Numbered from the stretch's first letter, positions 29,575-38,603 are shown. The stretch: 64,000 nt of DNA from Mycobacterium pseudokansasii (GCF_900566075.1 NZ_UPHU01000001.1:1798001-1862000); one strand, 5' to 3'. Program-made: numbers and translations. The notes: generated by a model from the letters alone, not told the origin.

Positions 29575-30225
29575 ATGCTGGGATGTGTCGCGCCACTGCT
29601 GACCCAACTCGTCGAGGCGGCCGGCTCGGTCGTCGGGGTGCGGGTCGGGACCGAGGAACCGCCCCATACCGTAGAGCAGCTCCACGGCGGACTGCAGATC
29701 CGCCGCTACGGCCCACGAATCGCGGCCGAAGTCGTCGTCGGCGATACCGAGGAAGGCGCCCGCAATCGCGGATTCCGTGCACTGGCCGGCTACATTTTTG
29801 GTGCGAATCACGCGAATTCGAAAATCGCGATGACTGCTCCGGTCAGTCAGCAACGGGCCGGCGGAGGAGCCGGCGCAGGAAAGCGCATCGCCATGACGGC
29901 CCCGGTAGCGCAGCAAGCGGGCGGCGACGGCACCTGGGTGATCCGGTTTTTCATGCCGGCCAAGTGGACGCTGGATACCCTACCCACGCCAGACGACAAA
30001 TCCGTCGAACTCGTGTCGGTACCGGCGCAGGAGTACGCCGTGCTGCGTTTCAGCGGTGACCGCGGACCCGGCGCGGTCGCCTCATACACCGACGAATTGC
30101 TCCGTCTGCTCGACGGTACCGAGTACGTGCCGGCCGGTGCTCCGGTGGCGTGGTTTTATGACCCGCCGTGGACTGTTCCATGCTTGCGCCGCAACGAAGT
30201 TGCCGTTCCGGTGACGAGGCGGTGA
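29575..30225 (+). CDS. SOUL-family haem-binding protein
   Basis: 216 residues of the SOUL/HBP family, which binds haem or related tetrapyrroles. Family features: YEVRRYGPR-type start (GLQIRRYGPRIAAEV), FRALAGYIFGANHANSKIAMTAPV, FFMPAKWTLDTLPTPDD and the C-terminal AWFYDPPWTVPCLRRNEVAVPV. A sequence like IAMTAPV occurs twice (about residues 84-90 and 104-110), separated by a Gly-rich loop. AAAGG lies upstream of ATG 29575. With TspO nearby this gives two tetrapyrrole-binding proteins in the same 5 kb. Confidence 0.88.
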   Translation: MLGCVAPLLTQLVEAAGSVVGVRVGTEEPPHTVEQLHGGLQIRRYGPRIAAEVVVGDTEEGARNRGFRALAGYIFGANHANSKIAMTAPVSQQRAGGGAGAGKRIAMTAPVAQQAGGDGTWVIRFFMPAKWTLDTLPTPDDKSVELVSVPAQEYAVLRFSGDRGPGAVASYTDELLRLLDGTEYVPAGAPVAWFYDPPWTVPCLRRNEVAVPVTRR

Positions 30226-30241
30226 CCGCTGCGGGCAGGTG

Positions 30242-30751
30242 CTAGCGACGATCTCCGGCGACTTGCGCGAGCGGGGTCCGGCGCTGCGGGTCGCGGCGTT
30301 GGACCAGTCCGGCAAGGAACTGGCGGCGCGAGCTGATCACGTCCTCGATCAACTGCAGAGCCTCGGCAACCGAATTGGCTACAGGCAGACCGTGATTGAT
30401 GACAATGCGCAATAGTGGTCGCATCGCAGGGCCCGCGATCACGCTGCAGTGCAGGCCGGCCTTGTGGTGTTCGTCGTTGAGCACCAGAAGAGCCCGAAAA
30501 CCGTCAACGCTGAGGAAATCGAGATGGCTCAGCTCGAGTATCAACGGCGCCTTCGCCCGCGCGAAGCGCCGAATTTCGTGGGCAACGCGCTCGGCGTTCG
30601 AAGCGTCGATCTCTCCGTCGACACGCACAATGGTGGCCAGGCTGCGCGCGTAAACGCACAGTCGCGCCCCGGCGCAGTCGACCACATAGCGGCAGCGGGG
30701 TTGTTCTGGTGGGCTGATAGCCCCTAAAGCAGTCATATTCGTGGAGCCCAT
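30242..30751 (-). CDS. STAS-domain protein (anti-sigma factor antagonist-like)
   Basis: 169 residues. STAS domain from about residue 38 to 140: IVRVDGEIDASNAERVAHEI, then LILELSHLDFLSVDGFRALL. The usual phosphorylation motif D-S-S/T-G is SVDG here, so one Ser remains near the expected site. Possible regulator of an anti-sigma factor (SigF system type). A second ATG at 30736 gives a protein five residues shorter. Convergent with the SOUL gene, 16 bp apart. Confidence 0.8.
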   Translation of the reverse strand: MGSTNMTALGAISPPEQPRCRYVVDCAGARLCVYARSLATIVRVDGEIDASNAERVAHEIRRFARAKAPLILELSHLDFLSVDGFRALLVLNDEHHKAGLHCSVIAGPAMRPLLRIVINHGLPVANSVAEALQLIEDVISSRRQFLAGLVQRRDPQRRTPLAQVAGDRR

Positions 30752-31211
30752 CGAGTGTGGTGGTGGGCGCGGGAGCTACAGCCTTTGGGACACCGCGCCC
30801 GCGGTGGTCAGCTGTGAACTCAACCTCGTCGAAAGCCTAACGCCGGCAGCCTCGGCCCGGTGGCCGCACGCGGACCCGACGCGGACCGCGGAGAGGCAGT
30901 TTAACGCCAGCGGCACAACAGATTTCGGCCCGGCAACCTCGGTGGAGGACCCAAGGCGAGTCTTCGCTTTTCGGCCACTACGCGCCAATCCTACTTCGCT
31001 TGCCGACCTTCGACCGCGGGCCCGTAGCCGACCGCTCTGCGACCGGATCGGCGCCGGAAAATGCGCTCGTCACTGCCCACTTGTTTCTGCGCTGTTTGGG
31101 TTTCGTCGCGCCGGAAAAGGGGTAATCTGAGCCCGCTGGGCGACTTGTACAGCCCTGGAATTGACGGTTGTGGAAGTTGTCCTTGTGGACGCGAGGAATG
31201 GTAGCGGCTAA
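30752..31211. other. Intergenic region, 460 bp, no gene seen
   Basis: Divergent region between the STAS gene and the Rv1815-like gene. The long frame at 30741-31130 has no start context, no domain and a composition unlike protein, so I reject it. The only signal I can support is the SigF-like promoter at 31100-31125. Confidence 0.6.
31100..31125 (+). promoter_or_regulatory. Candidate SigF-type promoter
   Basis: GTTT (31100-31103), 16 bases, GGGTAA (31120-31125). The published mycobacterial SigF pattern is GKTT, 15-17 bases, GGGTAT, so only the last base differs. It lies about 87 bases before the start at 31212 and reads toward it. Confidence 0.42.
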
Positions 31212-31916
31212 ATGGAAACCGTCTTGTGCGGATTTCGCCATTCCGCGGTCGCTATAGCGATCGCGTTGGTGGCGCTCAGTGCACCGGCGCCGGCCGCGGC
31301 CAAACCCGGTGTCACGGTATTTCCGGGCATGGAAATTCATCAGGGCGCCATGGTGTGCACGGTGGGGTTCGTCGAACCGCGACTGCGGATCGCGGTGAGC
31401 GCCGGACGGTGTGACGAGGGGTCCACCGTGACCGACGGCAAAGAGAACGTGGTCGGTACCGTGATGCTCGCCCGGCGCGGCACCGTCAACGAACCCGCGG
31501 CAGCCGACTCCGCAGCGGGCGTCGAATACGAAGTGATCACGCTGGCCCCCGAGGTGATCGCCACGGAGCTGTTGCCCGGGGGGCGTCAATTGCAGTCCAG
31601 CCCGGGATTCAGCGTGCAACCGGCACTGCCGGTGTGCCATGCCGGAATATCCTCCGGGCAAGTCTGCGGCCGGGTCAGCTCGGTCGGCACCGACGGGTTT
31701 GCCATTGCCGACATGACTGCAGACCAACGCGACCTGGGCGGGCCGGTGTATGCGCTGACCGACGACAACCGCGCCGTCATTGTCGGACTGCTCGACGGGG
31801 TGCGCGGCTCAACGCTATGGGCCCAGTCCTGGCAGGCGGTCATGCGGCAGCTCTACATCGACGCCCGGTCGGCCGGCCCAATACAGCCCCCCTTGGGACA
31901 CACGATCGGCCGGTGA
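31212..31916 (+). CDS. Secreted trypsin-like-fold protein with replaced catalytic triad (Rv1815-like)
   Basis: 234 residues, signal peptide (core AIAIALVALSAPAPA, cleavage after AAA near 30). The rest matches what I remember of M. tuberculosis Rv1815: FPGMEIHQGAMVCTVGFV, the GxC region, VCHAGISSGQVCG and GGPVYALTDD. Where Rv1815 has TAGHC, this protein has SAGRC (His to Arg66). Where it has GDSGGP, this has RDLGGP (Ser to Leu175, codon 31734-31736). The Asp position reads VEYEVI (Glu105). It should be proteolytically inactive; four cysteines suggest two disulfides. Confidence 0.82.
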   Translation: METVLCGFRHSAVAIAIALVALSAPAPAAAKPGVTVFPGMEIHQGAMVCTVGFVEPRLRIAVSAGRCDEGSTVTDGKENVVGTVMLARRGTVNEPAAADSAAGVEYEVITLAPEVIATELLPGGRQLQSSPGFSVQPALPVCHAGISSGQVCGRVSSVGTDGFAIADMTADQRDLGGPVYALTDDNRAVIVGLLDGVRGSTLWAQSWQAVMRQLYIDARSAGPIQPPLGHTIGR

Positions 31917-31965
31917 ACGACGGAGTTCGAACGGCGACAGACCCGAAAGCAGATGCGCGGCAACG

Positions 31966-32703
31966 ATGACCCGCCGGCTCGGGTGTTGGTTTCCCACCGC
32001 CGAGAAGGGGAACCCGGCGCGGATGACTGTTTCCGACATCGTCGCTCGGCCTTTTCAGTGGGGATCCGCGATCCGCGGTAGTCGGATCTTCCATCCGGTC
32101 GGCGTCATTGCGTCCGGCTCGATCGAACGCGTTGCGCCGCCGTCCAACGGGCTTCCGATCCCGTCGTCGGACGTGGTGGCCAGGGTGTCGAAAGCAGGCG
32201 GCACGCCGGGGTCCCTGCCTGACTTCATCGGGCTGGCCCTGCGGATCGAGCCCGGCCAGGTCGATGCGACGCCGTGGGACATTCTGTTGGTCTCCGCGGG
32301 ATCTGGTGTCCTGAGCCGGGCGCTGGCGCTGCGGCCGGTCACATCGTGGACGGGCCAACCCATGACCACCCTCATGCCGTTGCGTTACCGGGCAAAGTAC
32401 TGGTGGCTACGAGCGCGAATACTGAGCGATATCAGTGGATGTGGCCTGTCTCTCGGCAATGTTCGGGAAAGAATCAACGACGGCGACATCGAGGTGGCCC
32501 TCGACCAGGCTTGCGGCAGAGCCAATTTCGAGAAGGTGGCGCACCTGACACTGACCAGCGTCGTCAGTCCGGGGCCGGGTAACGACGTGTCGTTCGATCC
32601 GGTGGTCAACACCGCGCCCGGGTTGCGGCTTTTTCCGGCATGGCTGGCGGATCTGCGGGGTCGTGCATACGCGCGCAGCCGTGACGGCCGAGATGCCGGT
32701 TGA
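31966..32703 (+). CDS. Conserved hypothetical protein
   Basis: 245 residues from ATG 31966; ATG 32023 (giving MTVSDIVARPF) with an AG-rich stretch upstream is an equally likely start and fits relatives better. No signal peptide or membrane helix. Conserved-looking segments: IFHPVGVIASGSIERVAPP, SDVVARVSKAGGTPGSLPDFIGLALRI, DILLVSAGSGVLSRALALRP and YRAKYWWLRARI. I remember mycobacterial relatives annotated loosely as phosphodiesterase or catalase-like, but I see no active-site motif that supports this. Confidence 0.75.
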   Translation: MTRRLGCWFPTAEKGNPARMTVSDIVARPFQWGSAIRGSRIFHPVGVIASGSIERVAPPSNGLPIPSSDVVARVSKAGGTPGSLPDFIGLALRIEPGQVDATPWDILLVSAGSGVLSRALALRPVTSWTGQPMTTLMPLRYRAKYWWLRARILSDISGCGLSLGNVRERINDGDIEVALDQACGRANFEKVAHLTLTSVVSPGPGNDVSFDPVVNTAPGLRLFPAWLADLRGRAYARSRDGRDAG

Positions 32704-32754
32704 GCGGCCAGCGGGGTGCCGCGGTCGCCGCCGGATAGGGAAGTATGGGGCGGT

Positions 32755-33726
32755 ATGAGCGTTTTCGGCCCACTGCGCCCGCTGCTCGACACTGCCCTCG
32801 ACCGGACGGTCGTGCCCGGTTACACCCGCATCGGCTATCGGCTTCGCCGATCGGGCTGGGCGGGTGACCCGCCGCCGGGCGCGCTGCAGGGCCGCACGGC
32901 GCTGGTCACCGGCGCCAATCGGGGCCTGGGCAAGGCCATCGCCGCGGGCCTGGCCGGGCTGGGCGCGACCGTGCTGCTGACCGTTCGTGACCGCAAGAGT
33001 GGCGAACAGGCTCGCGACGAGATCGTCGCCGAATCGGGCGCCGACGTGCGGGTGGAAGTGTGCGACGTGTCCAACCTGGGCGCCGTTCGCGCCTTCGCCG
33101 CGGATCTGCGCACCCGTGTCCCGCGGCTGGACGTGCTGATCCACAATGCCGGATTGCTGCCCGCAACCCGCGACGAGAGCGACGATGGCCACGAAATCAC
33201 CTTGGCCACACATGTTTTGGGGCCGATATTGCTGACCGAACTGCTGGTTCCGATGCTGGCCGCGGCCGACGACCCGCGGGTGATCCTGATGTCCTCCGGT
33301 GGGATGTATACCCAGTCGCTGCCCGTCGAGGACCCCGAATACCGCATCGGTCGCTACCGCGGTGCCGTCGCGTATGCCCGCACCAAACGGATGCAGGTGG
33401 CATTCACCCCGATCCTGGCCCGCCGCTGGGCCGACCGGCACATCCGGGTGTATTCCATGCATCCGGGTTGGGCCGATACCCCGGGCGTCGCGTCGTCACT
33501 GCCGGGTTTTCGCGCCGTCACCGGACCGCTGCTGCGCACCCTGGAAGAGGGCGCCGACACCGCCGTCTGGCTCGCCGCGACCAGTCCCGCACCACCGACC
33601 GGCACCTTCTGGCACGATCGTCGGCCGCGACCCGAACATTACGTGCCGTGGACCCGATCCGGTGACCGCGATCGCGAGCTGCTGTGGCGGTATTGCGCCA
33701 CCGCGATCGGCCTGGACGCCTCTTAG
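32755..33726 (+). CDS. Short-chain dehydrogenase/reductase
   Basis: NAD(P)-dependent oxidoreductase, 323 residues. Cofactor motif TGANRGLGKAI near residue 48, NAG in LIHNAGLLP, catalytic Ser in ILMSSGGMY and YxxxK as YARTK (about 208-212). The extended N terminus and tail (HDRRPRPEHYVPWTRS) resemble the retinol dehydrogenase or DHRS12-like group. Substrate unknown. Its stop overlaps the stop of the convergent glycosyltransferase gene (33723-33726). Confidence 0.9.
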   Translation: MSVFGPLRPLLDTALDRTVVPGYTRIGYRLRRSGWAGDPPPGALQGRTALVTGANRGLGKAIAAGLAGLGATVLLTVRDRKSGEQARDEIVAESGADVRVEVCDVSNLGAVRAFAADLRTRVPRLDVLIHNAGLLPATRDESDDGHEITLATHVLGPILLTELLVPMLAAADDPRVILMSSGGMYTQSLPVEDPEYRIGRYRGAVAYARTKRMQVAFTPILARRWADRHIRVYSMHPGWADTPGVASSLPGFRAVTGPLLRTLEEGADTAVWLAATSPAPPTGTFWHDRRPRPEHYVPWTRSGDRDRELLWRYCATAIGLDAS

Positions 33727-34967
33727 CGGTCCGGCAGGGCATGCTCGACGATGGGCAGCCGGGGCAGTAGCTGCCGTTCGCGGCGTTTGGCCGCCAGATA
33801 CACCTGAGCGGTCTCTTCGGCCACTGTCCGCCAGGCGAAGTCGGACGTGAGCCGGTCGCGGGCGGCACGGGCCCGCTGCTGCGCCGCGGCCGGGTCGGCG
33901 AGCACCGCGCACATCGCGGCGGCCAGCGCCGCCACATCGCGGGGCGGGCATGATATCCCGGTCACCCCGTTGATCACCGCTTCGCCCAGGCCGCCGATGT
34001 TCGACGTCACCAGCGGGGCGCCGGCGGCGGCGGCTTCCAAGGCGACCAGCCCGAACGGCTCATAGTGGCTCGGGAATACCGCCGCATCGGCTCGGTGTAA
34101 CACCGCCAGTAGTTCGGTGTGGTCGAGGTGTCCGACGAACTTGGTTGCCTTGAGCACCCGGTGTTTACGGGCTTGCTCGACCAGCCAATCCCGTTGGGTG
34201 CCTTCGCCGGCGATGGTCAGCGTGGCACCCGGGTGGGCGCGCCTGATCCGCGGCAGCGCGGCGATGGCGTCGTGCACGCCCTTCTCGTATTCCAGCCGGC
34301 CGACGTACAGCAGCTCGGGCACTCCGGTGTGCGCGCGCCGCGCTGCGAACGGCCACCGCGCCGCGTCAATACCGTTGCGGATCACCGTGGTTTCGGCCAG
34401 GCCCGGACCGAACAGCTCGGTGATCTCGTCGCTCATCGACGCCGAACACGTGATGAGCGAATCGGATTCGCGGACCAGCCACGACTCGACCGCGTGTACC
34501 TGACGACTGATTGTTCCGGCGACCCAGCCGGAATGCCGCCCGGCTTCGGTCGCGTGAATCGTGGAAACCATTGGCACGTCGTAGAACTGGGCGAGCGCGA
34601 TGGCCGGATGCGCCACCAGCCAGTCGTGGGCGTGTACCACGTCGGGACGCCAGGCTCGGTCGGTGCCGTGCCTCTTAAGCGACAGGCCGGCCCGGATCAT
34701 GGCATGGCCCATCGCCAGGGTCCAGGCCATCATGTCGCTGCCGAAGCTGAATTCGTGCGGATCCTGCGCGGCCGCGATCACCCGCACCCCTTCGGCGAAC
34801 ACGTCGGACGAGGGGTGGGTGCTGGGGTCGGTGCCGGCGGGCCGGCGGGACAGCACGACGACGTCGTGGCCGGCCGCGGCCAATGCGGTTGAGAGATGGT
34901 GCACATGGCGGCCGAGCCCGCCGATCACCACCGGCGGGTACTCCCACGACACCATCAGGATTTTCAT
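33723..34967 (-). CDS. Alpha-1,4-glucosyltransferase of methylglucose lipopolysaccharide synthesis (Rv3032-like)
   Basis: GT4-type glycosyltransferase of 414 residues, the same length as M. tuberculosis Rv3032, which elongates the alpha-1,4 glucan of methylglucose lipopolysaccharide and contributes to glycogen. The start MKILMVSWEYPPVVIGGLGRHV is characteristic, as is the sugar-nucleotide region GRLEYEKGVHDAI and the acidic motif SHYEPFGLVALEAAAAGAPLV. ATG at 34967; the long upstream extension of the frame is not part of the gene. The GH57 gene lies 127 bp upstream on the same strand. Confidence 0.93.
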   Translation of the reverse strand: MKILMVSWEYPPVVIGGLGRHVHHLSTALAAAGHDVVVLSRRPAGTDPSTHPSSDVFAEGVRVIAAAQDPHEFSFGSDMMAWTLAMGHAMIRAGLSLKRHGTDRAWRPDVVHAHDWLVAHPAIALAQFYDVPMVSTIHATEAGRHSGWVAGTISRQVHAVESWLVRESDSLITCSASMSDEITELFGPGLAETTVIRNGIDAARWPFAARRAHTGVPELLYVGRLEYEKGVHDAIAALPRIRRAHPGATLTIAGEGTQRDWLVEQARKHRVLKATKFVGHLDHTELLAVLHRADAAVFPSHYEPFGLVALEAAAAGAPLVTSNIGGLGEAVINGVTGISCPPRDVAALAAAMCAVLADPAAAQQRARAARDRLTSDFAWRTVAEETAQVYLAAKRRERQLLPRLPIVEHALPDR

Positions 34968-35094
34968 CGAAGCGGCCCCCCATTCCGTCGCCGAAACTGC
35001 AACCACAGCGCGGATTCGACCCCCGAATAGACGCTGAGCGCAGGATGGATGCGGCCAGCACAGTCTCGGCGGGCCGGCGGCCCCGGCGAGGCGG

Positions 35095-36675
35095 TCATCG
35101 GGGCAGCCTTCGGGCATCCAGAGCGCCGAAGAGACCGTCGGCGCGGTTCCATCCATCGGCCAGCCGCTGCGCCTGGTCGCGCCGGCCAGAAGCCAGCGCC
35201 CCGGCGATCTCGCGGGTCGCATGGGCGTGCAGATGCGCGCGATAGCGGGCGTAGTCGGCGGCCGAGTCCTTGCTCACCATGAACGGCCAGTCGCTGGACA
35301 CGGTCAGCAGCGTCTCGCGCAGGATCTGATCGGCGACCTGGTCGCGGGGGATCGGCCCGTCCAGCGACGCCGTCTGCGCCAACGCCTTGTCGACGGTGGT
35401 CAACGCGGTGTCGACGACTTCGGAGTTGAGCTGGACCAGGTCGGCCACCTTCTCGCCGTTCCACACCTGCCAGTCTTTGCCGGAACCCCAAGAGCTGGGC
35501 GGCAATTCGACGGCCTCGCCGACGAACCCGTCGGTCAGCGCGTCCTGCAGGGTGCCAACTCGAACCCCGGCGGCTGGCAACGCCCGCAGCACCCGCGCCA
35601 GCCAGGTCGGCCCTTCATACCACCAGTGTCCGAACAATTCGGTGTCGAAGGCGGCCACCACGTGAGCGGGCCGGCCGATCCGCTCCGACTCGGCAATCAG
35701 CCGCCCGCGCACCAGGTCGACGAAGTCGGCGACATGAACGTCGACCGCACGGTCGGCCCGCCCCGGGTCATAGGGCGCCTTGGCATTCGATGGCACATTG
35801 CGGCCGGTGACCCGGGCGGGCTTCAGACCCGTCAGATGGTCGTAGGTGTGGAAATCGCGGTAGGCCGCGTGTCCCGGGTAGCCGGATTTCGGTGACCACA
35901 CCCGGTAGCTGACCTGAAGGTCACGCCCGAATGCGACCACGTCGGTGTCGCCGACCGGCCGGCCCAGCGCGGTGTCACCGTGCAGTGACGGGCCGTCCAC
36001 CATGAAGTGGCTGACTCCCGCGGCGGCGTAGTCGTGCTCCAGGCCGGGGGCGTAGGCGCATTCGGGCGCCCAGATGCCCGTCGGGCGCGCCCCGAGGCGC
36101 AGCCACGCGTCGGCCAGGCCTTCGCGCAACGCGAACTCGCGCAGCCGTGGATTCAGCAATGGCTGGAAGGGGTGCGCCAGCGGCCCGCCCAGCAGCTCCA
36201 CCGCGCCGGCGTCGATCAAGCCGCGCAGCAGCGGGCTGCCGCCGTGACGCCACAACGCCGCGAAGTCCTCCAGTGCTTGGTCCGCCTCAATGCACTCGCG
36301 AATACCGAAAGCCCGCAACGCTTCCGGTGCACACGACTGATAGTGGGCCGATTTCGAGCCCGGCGCACACCACACGCTGGTGGCTTCGGTGGCGCGCAAG
36401 CGCCAGTTGGCCACCCAGTGGTGCATTCCGTCCAGGCAATACGGGTCGTCGAGCTGGGCGTTGACCACCGGGGTCATGCCAAGGGTGATCAAGCCGCGGC
36501 GGTCTTCGCCGGCCAGCTCACGCAGCACCCGAAACAACGGCAGGTAGGCGGCCGACCAGGATTGGTAAAGCCACTCCTCGCCGACCGGCCACCGGCCGTG
36601 GTGGGCCAGCCAGGGCAGGTGGGTATGCAAGACCAGGGTGAACATTCCGGGCACCCGGCTTACGGCTGCGTTCAC
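35095..36675 (-). CDS. GH57 glucan branching enzyme (Rv3031-like)
   Basis: 526 residues, equal to M. tuberculosis Rv3031. GH57 catalytic residues visible: nucleophile Glu in WAPECAYAPG and acid Asp in FDTELFGHWWYEG. The start VSRVPGMFTLVLHTHLPWLAHHGRWPVGE is the GH57 N-terminal motif. Expected to introduce alpha-1,6 branches into the methylglucose polymer. The GTG start at 36675 overlaps the Rv3030-like stop by four bases. Confidence 0.93.
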   Translation of the reverse strand: MNAAVSRVPGMFTLVLHTHLPWLAHHGRWPVGEEWLYQSWSAAYLPLFRVLRELAGEDRRGLITLGMTPVVNAQLDDPYCLDGMHHWVANWRLRATEATSVWCAPGSKSAHYQSCAPEALRAFGIRECIEADQALEDFAALWRHGGSPLLRGLIDAGAVELLGGPLAHPFQPLLNPRLREFALREGLADAWLRLGARPTGIWAPECAYAPGLEHDYAAAGVSHFMVDGPSLHGDTALGRPVGDTDVVAFGRDLQVSYRVWSPKSGYPGHAAYRDFHTYDHLTGLKPARVTGRNVPSNAKAPYDPGRADRAVDVHVADFVDLVRGRLIAESERIGRPAHVVAAFDTELFGHWWYEGPTWLARVLRALPAAGVRVGTLQDALTDGFVGEAVELPPSSWGSGKDWQVWNGEKVADLVQLNSEVVDTALTTVDKALAQTASLDGPIPRDQVADQILRETLLTVSSDWPFMVSKDSAADYARYRAHLHAHATREIAGALASGRRDQAQRLADGWNRADGLFGALDARRLPR

Positions 36676-37505
36676 GGGCGCACCGCGATCGCGATCAGAT
36701 CGAGGCTGTCTTGAATGTCGTGGTGGATGTCGCGCTCGTCGCGGCTCACCATGTCGAAGTCGGCCGTGGTGACCGCCGCGACGTCGGCGGCCAGCTCGGC
36801 CGGCCACGGCGCGTCGGCAACCGCCCGCGCGATCTGGGCGTCGATGATCGAGCCGCCGTGGCGGGCGTCCATCTCGCGCAACCGCGGCCCGTGAAACAAC
36901 CCGTACATGGCCACTTCGGCGAAGCCCGCGTCGACCAGCAGCTCGGTGAGTTCGTCGGCGTTGAGCTCGCGGGTGTGGAAGGGGTTGATCGGGGTGTCGC
37001 GGCCGGGGGAGAAGGTGATCCGGTTCGGGGTGGACACCAGCAGCAGGCCCGACGGGCGCAGCACCCGGGCACATTCGCGAAGGAACTGTCCCTGGTCCCA
37101 GAGGTGCTCGATGACCTGGAAGTTGACCACGACGTCCACCGACGCGTCGGGCAGCGGCAGCTCTGCCAGGTTGGCCTGCCTCACGTCGACCCGGGGGTAG
37201 CGGCTGCGGACATGTGCCACGGCGGCCTCGTCGTAGTCGATCGCGACCACCCGGCGGGCCACCTCGGCGATCAGGCCGGCGCCGTAGCCCTCGCCGCACC
37301 CGGCTTCCAGCACGTCACGGCCCGCGCAGCGCGGCGCCAGCCGCTGATAGACGACCTCGTGGCGGCGGAACCAGTAATTCTCGACGTCCAGGTCGGGAAT
37401 GGTGCGTTCACCCGTCAAGGTGAGCACCGTCGGGCTCGTCGGGGAGACCGCCGGCTGGGAGTCGGTCGGGGTGTTTCGGGGAAGGCCGGGGACGAATGCG
37501 CTCAT
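36672..37505 (-). CDS. SAM-dependent methyltransferase of the MGLP cluster (Rv3030-like)
   Basis: 277 residues. SAM motif VLEAGCGEGYGAGLI near residue 65, VVAIDYDEAAVAHVR, DVVVNFQVIEHLWDQ and RPSGLLLVSTPN. In M. tuberculosis the matching gene is grouped with Rv3031 and Rv3032 and is a candidate sugar methyltransferase for methylglucose lipopolysaccharide; the assignment of which methyl group is not settled by sequence. ATG at 37505; divergent from fixA. Confidence 0.9.
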   Translation of the reverse strand: MSAFVPGLPRNTPTDSQPAVSPTSPTVLTLTGERTIPDLDVENYWFRRHEVVYQRLAPRCAGRDVLEAGCGEGYGAGLIAEVARRVVAIDYDEAAVAHVRSRYPRVDVRQANLAELPLPDASVDVVVNFQVIEHLWDQGQFLRECARVLRPSGLLLVSTPNRITFSPGRDTPINPFHTRELNADELTELLVDAGFAEVAMYGLFHGPRLREMDARHGGSIIDAQIARAVADAPWPAELAADVAAVTTADFDMVSRDERDIHHDIQDSLDLIAIAVRP

Positions 37506-37678
37506 TGTTAAGGCAGGCTAACCCGTAGCGCTCGATTCGCGAACCGCGCACCGGTTACGGGCGGCCCGGCAAGGATGCGGCAGGTACCGACCAACGAGCT
37601 GAGGGTCCCCCGTTTGCCGGGGTGACCGGGCAATCCGGCAAGTACGACCCGCTATGGTGTGAGGGCAGACCGCAAAAA

Positions 37679-37694
37679 GTTACCGCCTAGTAAC
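37679..37694. promoter_or_regulatory. Inverted repeat in the fixA upstream region
   Basis: GTTAC-N6-GTAAC, perfect 5-bp arms, 82 bp before the fixA start in a 271-bp divergent region that otherwise shows no strong motif. The size and symmetry suit a dimeric repressor site, but I cannot assign a regulator. Confidence 0.35.
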
Positions 37695-37776
37695 ATGCCT
37701 GTGCGGTTGCGAACCGCGTGACCGAGTCCGGCTGACGAGCGCTGCCGGACGCCTTCGAGGAGGACGAGCCACACTC

Positions 37777-38568
37777 ATGACAAACATCGTGGTCCTGATC
37801 AAGCAGGTCCCGGATACCTGGTCGGAGCGCAAGCTGACCGAGGGTGACTGGACGCTCGACCGGGAGGCCGCCGATGCGGTCCTGGACGAGATCAACGAGC
37901 GCGCTGTGGAAGAGGCGCTGCAAATCCGGGAGCGAGAAGGCGGGGAAGGGTCGGTGACCGTGCTGACCGCGGGCCCCGAGCGTGCCACCGAGGCGATTCG
38001 CAAGGCGTTGTCCATGGGCGCCGACAAGGCCGTCCACCTCAAGGACGACGGCATGCACGGCTCCGATGTCATCCAGACCGGATGGGCGCTGGCGCGAGCC
38101 TTGGGCACCATCGAAGGCACCGAACTGGTGATTGCCGGTAACGAGTCCACCGACGGCGTGGGCGGCGCGGTGCCGGCCATCATCGCGGAGTACCTGGGCC
38201 TGCCGCAGCTCACCCACCTGCGCAAACTGTCGGTCGAAGGCGGCAAAGTCACCGGTGAGCGCGAGACCGACGACGGTGTGTTCACCCTGGAGGCAACCCT
38301 GCCGGCGGTGGTCAGCGTCAACGAGAAGATCAACGAGCCCCGCTTCCCGTCCTTCAAAGGCATCATGGCCGCCAAGAAGAAAGAGGTCACCGTGCTGAGC
38401 CTGGCCGAGATCGGTGTCGAGGCCGACGAGGTCGGGCTGGCTAATGCCGGGTCGACGGTGTTGTCCTCGACGCCCAAGCCGCCGAAAACGGCCGGTGAGA
38501 AGGTCGCCGACGAGGGCGAGGGCGGCAACCAGATCCTGCAGTACCTGGTCGGCCAGAAAATCATCTGA
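37777..38568 (+). CDS. fixA: Electron transfer flavoprotein beta subunit
   Basis: 263 residues, ETF beta family: accepts electrons from acyl-CoA dehydrogenases and passes them to ETF:quinone oxidoreductase. Starts MTNIVVLIKQVPDTWSERKL; the AMP/FAD-contacting segment VIAGNESTDGVGGAVPAIIAEYLGLPQLTHL and the C-terminal recognition loop region AAKKKEVTVLSLAEIGVE are normal. GAGGAGGACGAG lies upstream of the ATG. fixB follows after 35 bp, so the pair is one operon. Confidence 0.95.
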   Translation: MTNIVVLIKQVPDTWSERKLTEGDWTLDREAADAVLDEINERAVEEALQIREREGGEGSVTVLTAGPERATEAIRKALSMGADKAVHLKDDGMHGSDVIQTGWALARALGTIEGTELVIAGNESTDGVGGAVPAIIAEYLGLPQLTHLRKLSVEGGKVTGERETDDGVFTLEATLPAVVSVNEKINEPRFPSFKGIMAAKKKEVTVLSLAEIGVEADEVGLANAGSTVLSSTPKPPKTAGEKVADEGEGGNQILQYLVGQKII

Positions 38569-38603
38569 ACCAGCGCTATTCCGAGACGAGAGCGATATAA
38601 CCC

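Noticed and set aside
30741..31130. 129-codon frame in the STAS to Rv1815-like gap
   Set aside because: Overlaps the start of the STAS gene, has no domain or ribosome site, and the SigF-like promoter lies within its end.
37508..37526. IdeR-box-like sequence before the Rv3030-like gene
   Set aside because: TTAAGGCAGGCTAACCC resembles one half of an iron box, but only about 13 of 19 positions fit and the left half is poor.
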